This document shows positions 23,940 through 31,951 of a stretch of 57,456 nt of DNA, one piece after another. A program made the translations under genes and the position numbers. The notes below the pieces were generated by a model. That model saw nothing but the letters and a program-made list of their open reading frames with translations. It was not told the DNA's origin and ran no database searches. Origin of the DNA: Nitrospirota bacterium (GTDB lineage: Bacteria > Nitrospirota > Thermodesulfovibrionia > Thermodesulfovibrionales > UBA6898); assembly GCA_021814475.1 (NCBI GenBank), contig JAKAIE010000007.1, positions 1 through 57,456 of the forward strand, given 5' to 3'. Every line of letters starts with the position of its first letter. Within the stretch, counting starts at the first letter, position 1.

Positions 23940-26204
23940 CTAATATTTGCCGGGTCTTCCGTAACGATACGTGCCACCTCCTGTACACGTCCCGCCGGCA
24001 GTATGGTTTCCGCAATTCGAGAATTTTACACCCTGGAAATAGCAGGTAAAAACCCCGTTTCCGCTGCCCCATGCCGTGTCGCTCGCCGGATTGGGGTTCA
24101 TCCATGTGCCGGGGAAGAACCTGTAGGCAGTCCTGGACGGACCAACAGATGACCATGAAGCGCTAGTCTGCCATCCAGTTCCGTGAATATTACCATAAGA
24201 AGCGTTTGCAGCAACTGTTGAAACCGCATTCCATCCGGCATGACAAAGGAAACAGTTCTGCGAATTCGTAATTCCATATGCCATATACGAACCAGTAATT
24301 TCGCCGCTATTGTCAAGCTGATTGCCATGCGGCATCCTGGAACCCGATGTAGCATTTTGCATATACTGCACTGAGCTGTGGCATTTATTACATACAACCT
24401 GGAAATTGCTGGAACCCCACATATTGTACTTGTTAACTCCACCGTGTGCGCCGTTGCCGGCATCCAGTATATGACAATCCGCGCAGCTCATGAGCGAAGT
24501 GTCCCTGCTGACATTCACGTTGACGCCCGTCTTCTTAAGCATATTACTGTTCCACGCTGTTGCAAGCCATGATGTCCATATCGTGCTGAATCTCCTGCCG
24601 ATAACCGCATGCTGCGAAGGGTTGCCGTTGTATGCTCCGCCAGTACTCCAAGTAGGCGCCGCGCCGCCGATACCTTGAGAGCCACCGTTACCAGCGTACA
24701 ACTTACTCTTGATGTCTACGATCCTCGCTCTTGCGCCTGCTGAAGTCTGCCAGGTGCCCCCAAGCAATCCGTTTGTAGCGCCGACAGTGGCCCAATCCGT
24801 TGTATTGAACGGTGTAAGCGCAGCGCTTGGCGTTGTCCAGAGGCCTCCTGTCTTATAAGGTCTGATGGTTGACGATGCTGTAGCGCCCGTCAACAGGCCA
24901 TTATTCGTATTGTTCACAGCGATCTGGCTTGCGCCATCGGCATCGTGACAGCCGAGGCAGAAATTATCGAGGTTCATATAATCGGTTGTGGTCCATGCCC
25001 TGTTATCTATAGCCCATCCCGTTGTCCAGTTGTCGACGTTCCTTACGTTAACACGACCGCCCGTTGCGCCGGAGCCATCATTGTGATTTATCGGATCAGC
25101 CTTGCCTGTGGTGGCATCTCCTTCGAGATGGCAGACCATGCAGTCCCACTTCGTTATCGTAGTTGCGCCATAGAGATGTCTTGATCCGGCTCCGTTGCCG
25201 ATCGTCGTCATATTGAAATCACCGCCCGCTCCGACAACCTGCCTAATGGTGCCACCGCCACCAAGGGTTTTGGTAAAAGATGCAGCATGACACGTAGTGC
25301 AATCTGCGGTTCCCGTACCCCACTTCATATTGCCGTTACCATGGCATGAAATGGTTGTGCAGGTGCCGCCATCCGTCGCATATGCATAGGTGAATGATAT
25401 ACCGGGCCCGGGGACAAGATCATAATTCCTGTCTGCATGGTTTCCTATGCTGGTGATCGTTGTTCCAGTTGTAGTTGTTCCATAATGACATTTATAGCAG
25501 ACAGCGGCGCTTGCATGCGCCTGGTGATCATTTGCCTTCACTGTTCCGCCGCTCCATGTGGAGGTATACCAGGGCGCGCCATTACCCGGATTTCCGGTCT
25601 CGTTGCCGTGGCATGCCGTACACCCGGTTATCGTTGTGCCCCAGAGGGGAGATGTGCTCGCTGCAACCGGTCTCGGATCGCCGGCGTTCAGAGTGCCGCC
25701 GGTACCATTGCTATGGCAATATGTCCCGGAGCAGGTGCCCGCGCTGACCGTATTCACCTGGGCGAAGCTTGCACCTTTGCTATACGTACCCCAAAGACCG
25801 TTCAGGGGCACCCGTGTCTGTATCAGTCCGTCACGATGATTGAGAGTGGTCCAGTTCGGGCTTACATGGCAGACATCGCAGGTGAACCCGTAGCGGGGGT
25901 CGGTATCAGTATACCAGGCCCCCGCATGGGTGTTATGCGACCCCGGAAACTGACCGGTGGTCCAATCCCTGGTAGCGCTGTCTACAGGCGGGTTGCCGTG
26001 GCAGCCACTACAGGTCGTGATCGCCCCCGTCGCCGAGGCGGTTCCTGTCTGGACAAGCCCCACGATCAACAGGCAGGCCAGCAAGGCCAGTACAAGGCCG
26101 ATCCTCGCAGTCCCAAGCTTTCTTCTACCCTTCTTCGCGATTACCCTTCTCATACTGTCCTCACCTCTTTTCGTCATTTTATCTTCAGTATGTTTCTGTC
26201 TCAT
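23940..26204 (-). CDS. Exported multiheme cytochrome c, 12 heme motifs including CX4CH
   Basis: About 754 residues. I count 12 heme-attachment motifs: ten CXXCH (first CSGCH, last CFLCH) and two CX4CH (CSGTYCH, CTTISCH). The CX4CH type is that of the Geobacter CxxxxCH/CXXCH cytochrome family. A hydrophobic segment (IGLVLALLACLLIVGLV) followed by ASA is the signal peptide. ATG 26204 is preferred for its GGAGG with 7-nt spacing just after the upstream stop; ATG 26153, with its own GAGG, would give a more usual signal-peptide length. The C-terminal region of about 90 residues has no heme but has Trp, Gly and two Cys (FSNCGNH, GGTCTGGG). It is last in the operon before a strong terminator, and probably acts in the periplasm or at the outer surface. 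Confidence 0.9.
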   Translation of the reverse strand: MRQKHTEDKMTKRGEDSMRRVIAKKGRRKLGTARIGLVLALLACLLIVGLVQTGTASATGAITTCSGCHGNPPVDSATRDWTTGQFPGSHNTHAGAWYTDTDPRYGFTCDVCHVSPNWTTLNHRDGLIQTRVPLNGLWGTYSKGASFAQVNTVSAGTCSGTYCHSNGTGGTLNAGDPRPVAASTSPLWGTTITGCTACHGNETGNPGNGAPWYTSTWSGGTVKANDHQAHASAAVCYKCHYGTTTTGTTITSIGNHADRNYDLVPGPGISFTYAYATDGGTCTTISCHGNGNMKWGTGTADCTTCHAASFTKTLGGGGTIRQVVGAGGDFNMTTIGNGAGSRHLYGATTITKWDCMVCHLEGDATTGKADPINHNDGSGATGGRVNVRNVDNWTTGWAIDNRAWTTTDYMNLDNFCLGCHDADGASQIAVNNTNNGLLTGATASSTIRPYKTGGLWTTPSAALTPFNTTDWATVGATNGLLGGTWQTSAGARARIVDIKSKLYAGNGGSQGIGGAAPTWSTGGAYNGNPSQHAVIGRRFSTIWTSWLATAWNSNMLKKTGVNVNVSRDTSLMSCADCHILDAGNGAHGGVNKYNMWGSSNFQVVCNKCHSSVQYMQNATSGSRMPHGNQLDNSGEITGSYMAYGITNSQNCFLCHAGWNAVSTVAANASYGNIHGTGWQTSASWSSVGPSRTAYRFFPGTWMNPNPASDTAWGSGNGVFTCYFQGVKFSNCGNHTAGGTCTGGGTYRYGRPGKY

Positions 26205-26218
26205 TATCTGTCCTCCTC

Positions 26219-29200
26219 CTACCACTGAGGTGTCGGCTTGAAATGGCAGTCGACGCTGGAGCAGGACCTTGTTATCGTGTTCCAGCTCGGCGCTGCTGAA
26301 CCGAACTGGTCCGCGGTGCTGCCGGTAAAGATCATCCGGCCTGCCGCGACCGTGTGATTCGCGGATGACTGAGTATGACATATGCCGCAGACATTCGTAA
26401 ATGCCGTGCCGCCATAAGTGTCTGTGCTTGCGGTCAGCACAGACCCCCATCTCGCCTTGAGATGGTTGATATGCTTCACATGGGCACCCCAGGCGTTCGT
26501 CGAATTCCAGAGGTTGCTCGACGGCGAAGGTTCTGATGTCACCCATGCGCCCGCATCCGAGGTGTCATACCAGTGGCAGCTGTTACAAGCGGCCGCTACC
26601 TCAAGCCTGCCATTGATGTGGTTTGAACCCCATCCGTTATGGCCGTGGCATGTGTTGCAGTTAGCCGGGCTTAACGTTGCAGCCGGATGAGCAGTGACTC
26701 CGTCATGCTTCACATTAGGCGGTGACAAGTGACACTGGTTACAGACCACGCTCATCGTGGAGGTGTTCCACGGTGATGCTGTCAGGTATGCGCTGGATGT
26801 CCAGCCCACTGTCAGGCCTGTACCTCTGTTTGACGGCCAGAAGCCGGCGCCATGGCAGTATACGGCAGAGCAGGCGCCGCCTGTGTAGCTCGGCGTCAGC
26901 ACACCGGATACTGATGTCCAGTCTGTGCCGGAGTTCCTTGCGAGTGAACTCCAGACAAAGCTGGTTACGCCGTTCATGTGACCCGCAGTCTGAGGCGTTG
27001 CGTATACGGTATGGCAGTTGCTGCAGGATACATCGTTAGAGTATCCAACCGTACCCCAGACCGTCGACGCACTAAGATGCTTGTTATGGGCTCCGACCTT
27101 GGAATCGTTGGAAACGCCGTTTGTAAGCGTACCCACAGTGCCGGCCGTATTCACACCGGTATTCCAGTAGCCAGGGGCTGCTGTGTTATTGTTCGCTGTA
27201 AATCCTGCAGCCGTCGTTCCCACCACACCGTGGCACTTCACGCAGGTTGCGTCATTGTTTGCAGTACCCCAGTTGCCTGAGTTGCCGCCGTGGCAGTACG
27301 TAGCGTTACACGTACCGGTAGTGGAGGCCACCGCCTTCTGGTATACAGTGTTCCAGCCAGCAGCCTGACCGTTATAAGTCGTATTCACGGTGCTGTAGCT
27401 GTTATTGATGCTTAAGGTTACGCTCTGGTTGACGTGATTCGCGTAATTGCTGATCGTCGTCATGCTCGACGCGGTTGCGCTATGGCATATGTTACAGGTA
27501 TAGCCATCCGCCACCACGTGTCTCCAGTGTGCGCCTGTTCCGGTGACCGTCGACCAGGTCGTCGAGTCTCCGTGGCAGGAGGAGCAGTTGGTGATAGTCG
27601 TTGTCCAGACCTGGGCCGCATGGGACCCTGTCAGAGACCTGCCGTTGCTATGGCAGTATGTATTGGAGCAGGTCTGTGCGCCCTGTGCCCCAGCGATCGT
27701 CACCCACGACCCGCCCACTGTCGCGTTTATCAGCAGATCCCTGTTGCCGTTCGGATGCTGCTGCCTTGCAACAGTAGTCAGCTGAAGCGCAGTATTGCTT
27801 GCCGCAGTACCGCTGTGGCATGCGTTACAGGTAAAGAGTGCGTTATTGCCCGTAACACCGTATGTGTTTATATGTTTAGTATGTGCCGCTGACCATACCG
27901 GCGCCGCATCGCCTGCCTTGTTATGGCAGACTCCGCAGCTGCCTGTGTAGCCGCTGCCCCAGTTCGGTGTCGCTATCGCTGAACCCACAGTCACACCATC
28001 CTTCGAGTGGCATGTGGTACCGCAGGTGCCTGTGAGAGAGTACTTGAAGCCCTTGGCATCAGTGGTGTTCGTTCCGCCCACCGTGTACCAGGATATCTTC
28101 ACACCCGTCACCGCTGCCGCGGCCATGCTGTTCCACGGACCCTGTGCATGCTGGTTCGTCGGATGGCACTCAAGACATGCATACACATATGCAGCGCTTG
28201 TAGGCGCATCCACACCTCCGGCAAGGACCGTCGGAGCGGTTGCACTGTTGTAATGCCTGTCATGCCTCAGTGAGAGCCCACCGCCGTTTGTTGCGTCATG
28301 ACAGCTTGTGCAGTTCGTCGTCGTACCCCATGCAGGCGAAGGCCCTGTGCCATGGCAGTATGTCGCCGAACATGTCTTGCTGCTTGCCGCATATGAACCC
28401 CACAGACCGGCGTTCTGGCTGAAGTCTACGTTGTCCACCCTGTTAAGGTGAGATCCGCCGGCTACCACCTGCGTTGTCGCAGAGTAGGTCGTCCAGGCTG
28501 TGTTCACCGTATTGGTATGGCACTTGTCGCAGGTGATGCCGCTGCTCTCCACGTGCTTCACATGGCTGTTTGCGGTCTGCGACCCGGCAGGGCCGGATGC
28601 ATAGGTCGGATGCGCACGGTTTGTTGCCGTATCACCATGACACCCGCCGCAGCCTATCGTCGTGTTCCACGATATCTGGCTGTACGCTGTAGGCGCTGCC
28701 GCCGTACCAGCGTTGTTCACGTTACCCCGGCTGTGGCAGTAGACGTTGTTACACGTCCCTGCTGCTGTACCCACTGTCTTCCATGAGCCGCCCGCCACGC
28801 CTGATGCGGCGCTCGACGCATTGAATGTCGGCAGGTCAGTGTCCTTGTTTCTCGTACCGTTGTCGAACCGGATGTTCACCGTCCTGTCGACATGGTACGC
28901 GTAGCCCACTATCGTGCTGATGCTTCCAGCTGTCGCGCTATGACACTCGTTACACGCTATGCTGAAGCCTACCCTGTTGTTCGTATCGTTCACGTGCGTC
29001 GCATGCGCGCCGCTCGCCAAAGTCGTCGGACCGCCATGGCAGCTCGTGCAGGTGGTGACAGTTGTCCAGACCTGAGGACCATGAGAGCCGGCCAGTGCCT
29101 GACCGTTGCTATGGCAATAGGTATTGCTGCAGGCGTTGCTCGACCAGCTGCCGCCAACCACACCGTTAAGCACAACCGTCTTCTGACCGTCGACGTGCTT

Positions 29201-31951
29201 CGACTTGTCGGCGATCGTCGTGTTGTTGGATGCCGTGGCGCTGTGGCATGTATTACAGCTGAAGTTAGCATTTGAACCGTACAGGTCGGTCGCCATATGT
29301 TTCACGTGCGGCGCGCTCATCGGAGACGGCGTACCGGCAGCGGCCATATTGGCAGCCGTGTCAGAAGTCTTATGACATGATCCGCAGCTCATGGTACCCG
29401 AGTACCAGTTGATGGCGGAGAAGGAATTGCTCCCGCCAGTAGGATTGCCGTTCGAATGGCAGTAGACGTTCGAGCAGACTCCGCTCGTGCCTATCTTCAG
29501 GCCCTTCGAGTCAGTAGTCCAGGATACAGGAGTCGTCCATGTGCCTGTGCTCACCCAAGCCCAGGATACGTCAAAGGAAAGGGTGGGCGGGGTTACGCCG
29601 ATGGTGCCGGGATGACCCGTTGCATCGTTATGGCAGACGCCGCACTCAAATCTGTAGTTTGTCGAAATCGAGTCATTGGTTACCAACCTTCCGGTCGCAT
29701 CCGTTGACCAGTCATAGTGCTTGTTATGCTTACCCGCCAGAGTATTGTTGGCGTTATGGCATCCGTTGCATCCGGTGACCGGCTCGACAATGCCGTTTGC
29801 ATGCAGGGTCTTGTCTATAAAGCCGTCACCCGCCGCGTTCACATTCGGATGACATCCACTACACTGGTTAGCTGCTACAACAGGATGGCTGCCTCCCGGA
29901 GGGTTGCCGTGGCAGGTGCCGCAATCGAGGGCCTTATTGCCGACGAGATAGGTGGTATTGTTCCAGGTCGGCACATGTCCCGTACCGCCGCCGAACCCGT
30001 TTTTGAACCTCGTGCTGTCATGACAGTATACGTTGCTGCACTGTCCGCCAGTTGTCGAATAGGTGAAGGTAGGAACCCCTGCCACAACCCTGGGGTTGGT
30101 GTCAGCCACAGTACCCCAGAGAGGCACCGTAGCCAGGCCGTTTGCGTTGAGATGTCCCGCAGAAGCAACCGTCGCAGGCACTGTATGACACTCACCACAC
30201 GCCACGGGCGCGCTGTAGGTATTGAGTGTCGTATCCAGATGGATCTGATGTGCTCCGACCTTCGGGTCCGCGGCGGTAGCCGCAGGATTCTGATCCGTCG
30301 CCATAGGCGGCGCGATCTGATGCTTGTCAGCCGCAATGCTCGCGGTCGCGGTCGGCGTTCCATGGCATCTTGTGCAGGAGTCAACGGCCGTGAAGTTTGC
30401 GCCCCACGACGGCGTTCCGCGTCCGTGGCAGGCAGTAGCGCTGCCGCAGGTGCCGTATCCGTTGCCCGGCGCACCGCCTGCAGTATATCCGTTAGCAACA
30501 TCGATCAGCTGATTGACATGATTCGGAGAGCTGTACCAGGTTCCAGTCCCGGCCCCTGTATGGCAGTTCTCGCAGGTGATCGTCACAGCGCTTCCAAGAT
30601 GCTGCGTATGGCTGCCGGTATTGATCTGGCCTAAAGCTGTACCGGTCGTCGTAGCGTGACAGGTGCCGCATGCGCCGCTGGCCAGATTGTCCCATGTAGG
30701 CGTAACATACACAGGCGAACCGGCCTGACCGTTGGCCGGCTGACCGGAGCTGTGACAATAGATGTTCGAGCAGCTTTCGGTAGCGCCGACGCCGCTGATA
30801 GTGCTGTACGTATAACCGCTGGAAAGGGCCTTGCCCTGATACGAGCCGCCTGCAGCCATGCCGGTAAAGGCTATCGTGATCTTCGAATCGATTGTCGGCA
30901 TGCCGTTTCCGTTGTGGCATGTATTACAGACCATCCCCTTATCGACCACGTGTTTCTGATGAGCACCCGCGGTGTGTCCGGTCGTCCCGTAGGACAATGT
31001 CTTTACACCCACAAGTTCAGAGGTCTGAGTCGGAGCGCCTCCGCTGGCTATTGAGCCGTGGCAGGACGAGCAATCTCCCCTGAATCCGGCCTTATGCGCA
31101 TGGCAGCTCGCGCAATCGGCTGAAGCCTGCGTATGCTCGGGAACTGAGGGAGGAGGCACTGCCAGTGTGTGACAGACATAGCAGACGCTGGTTCCGGTAT
31201 TGGCGCTGTCACCAGGTCCGTATGTCCCGCTAGGCCTGAAGAGCATGACGGGCTTCACAATCGTCGCGCCGCCCGGGTTTGTATAGGTGATAACGTCATT
31301 GACATTCTTCAGGAAGACGACCTGTACGGTCTTGCCCACGGACGCGTAGGAGGGATTGACCGTTCCGACGACATTCACAACCGTCTGGTTGAGGGTCGAA
31401 CTTTTAATCTTGTAGACAATCATCTTATACAGGGTATTAGGGATGAGGTAGTAACCCTGGTATTCGGTCGTAAGTGGCGCGCTCAGAGTTATCGGAGTGA
31501 CGTTATTGACGTTATCGTACGCTCCGATGCTGGTCACTGTTATCGCCGCCCCGGTCAGGAGATAGGATGCGGCGCCGTACGCCCTCACCTGCCTCTGGTA
31601 ATGCGGGTTATGACAATCTACGCACTGCGCGGTAAAGCCGCCCACAGTGGACCACAGCACACTGCCGGTCGTCGTGGTCGAATGTGTGCTCGCTGCAGTC
31701 GCAACGCTGCCGTCATGGCACTGCGTACATTTCCGGTTGCTGAGAGTGTCATCAGGGCCGCCACCCTGCGGATTCACCCACGAAGGCGTCGCAGCTCCGG
31801 CTGTAAGATGACAGTTGTCGCAGGTTATGTTATGTCCCGAGGATGTATCATGCGGCTGATCCAGTGCCGCTGCCGTGCCATACACGAAGAGCAGCGATAT
31901 TATGCTGATCAGTAGTCTCAACATCCGGTTATTGGTCATCTTGTTTCTCAT
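26219..31951 (-). CDS. Giant exported multiheme cytochrome c with about 45 heme motifs (CX2CH, CX3CH, CX4CH, CX5CH)
   Basis: The 1910-residue protein has a signal peptide (LLISIISLLFVYGTAAA). I count 45 CXnCH motifs: 33 CXXCH, 10 CX4CH (CSNIYCH, CSNVYCH, CSNTYCH, CNATYCH and similar), one CX3CH (CGTTCH) and one CX5CH (CGSATACH). From about residue 380 they repeat in modules: a CX4CH motif, then W and a CXXCH 25-40 residues later, then H..H and another CXXCH. Linkers are rich in Ser, Thr, Gly and Asn. The start overlaps the stop of the NHL/BACON gene by ATGA. It belongs to the Geobacter CxxxxCH cytochrome group and likely conducts electrons over a long distance in the periplasm or outside the cell. 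Motif counts are by eye and occupancy by heme is not proven. Confidence 0.9.
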   Translation of the reverse strand: MRNKMTNNRMLRLLISIISLLFVYGTAAALDQPHDTSSGHNITCDNCHLTAGAATPSWVNPQGGGPDDTLSNRKCTQCHDGSVATAASTHSTTTTGSVLWSTVGGFTAQCVDCHNPHYQRQVRAYGAASYLLTGAAITVTSIGAYDNVNNVTPITLSAPLTTEYQGYYLIPNTLYKMIVYKIKSSTLNQTVVNVVGTVNPSYASVGKTVQVVFLKNVNDVITYTNPGGATIVKPVMLFRPSGTYGPGDSANTGTSVCYVCHTLAVPPPSVPEHTQASADCASCHAHKAGFRGDCSSCHGSIASGGAPTQTSELVGVKTLSYGTTGHTAGAHQKHVVDKGMVCNTCHNGNGMPTIDSKITIAFTGMAAGGSYQGKALSSGYTYSTISGVGATESCSNIYCHSSGQPANGQAGSPVYVTPTWDNLASGACGTCHATTTGTALGQINTGSHTQHLGSAVTITCENCHTGAGTGTWYSSPNHVNQLIDVANGYTAGGAPGNGYGTCGSATACHGRGTPSWGANFTAVDSCTRCHGTPTATASIAADKHQIAPPMATDQNPAATAADPKVGAHQIHLDTTLNTYSAPVACGECHTVPATVASAGHLNANGLATVPLWGTVADTNPRVVAGVPTFTYSTTGGQCSNVYCHDSTRFKNGFGGGTGHVPTWNNTTYLVGNKALDCGTCHGNPPGGSHPVVAANQCSGCHPNVNAAGDGFIDKTLHANGIVEPVTGCNGCHNANNTLAGKHNKHYDWSTDATGRLVTNDSISTNYRFECGVCHNDATGHPGTIGVTPPTLSFDVSWAWVSTGTWTTPVSWTTDSKGLKIGTSGVCSNVYCHSNGNPTGGSNSFSAINWYSGTMSCGSCHKTSDTAANMAAAGTPSPMSAPHVKHMATDLYGSNANFSCNTCHSATASNNTTIADKSKHVDGQKTVVLNGVVGGSWSSNACSNTYCHSNGQALAGSHGPQVWTTVTTCTSCHGGPTTLASGAHATHVNDTNNRVGFSIACNECHSATAGSISTIVGYAYHVDRTVNIRFDNGTRNKDTDLPTFNASSAASGVAGGSWKTVGTAAGTCNNVYCHSRGNVNNAGTAAAPTAYSQISWNTTIGCGGCHGDTATNRAHPTYASGPAGSQTANSHVKHVESSGITCDKCHTNTVNTAWTTYSATTQVVAGGSHLNRVDNVDFSQNAGLWGSYAASSKTCSATYCHGTGPSPAWGTTTNCTSCHDATNGGGLSLRHDRHYNSATAPTVLAGGVDAPTSAAYVYACLECHPTNQHAQGPWNSMAAAAVTGVKISWYTVGGTNTTDAKGFKYSLTGTCGTTCHSKDGVTVGSAIATPNWGSGYTGSCGVCHNKAGDAAPVWSAAHTKHINTYGVTGNNALFTCNACHSGTAASNTALQLTTVARQQHPNGNRDLLINATVGGSWVTIAGAQGAQTCSNTYCHSNGRSLTGSHAAQVWTTTITNCSSCHGDSTTWSTVTGTGAHWRHVVADGYTCNICHSATASSMTTISNYANHVNQSVTLSINNSYSTVNTTYNGQAAGWNTVYQKAVASTTGTCNATYCHGGNSGNWGTANNDATCVKCHGVVGTTAAGFTANNNTAAPGYWNTGVNTAGTVGTLTNGVSNDSKVGAHNKHLSASTVWGTVGYSNDVSCSNCHTVYATPQTAGHMNGVTSFVWSSLARNSGTDWTSVSGVLTPSYTGGACSAVYCHGAGFWPSNRGTGLTVGWTSSAYLTASPWNTSTMSVVCNQCHLSPPNVKHDGVTAHPAATLSPANCNTCHGHNGWGSNHINGRLEVAAACNSCHWYDTSDAGAWVTSEPSPSSNLWNSTNAWGAHVKHINHLKARWGSVLTASTDTYGGTAFTNVCGICHTQSSANHTVAAGRMIFTGSTADQFGSAAPSWNTITRSCSSVDCHFKPTPQW

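Noticed and set aside
26205-26546. A longer N-terminus for the 12-heme cytochrome
   Set aside because: It would overlap the giant cytochrome gene by over 300 bp and would place the signal peptide far inside the protein.
25437-31915. Several long plus-strand open frames across the multiheme cytochromes
   Set aside because: They are reverse-complement shadows of the repeated heme motifs (rich in Arg, Cys, Ala) with no recognisable domain.
26219-31951. A CRISPR-like or other non-coding repeat array
   Set aside because: The recurring elements are diverged coding modules at irregular spacing in one long frame; there are no constant repeats with unique spacers.
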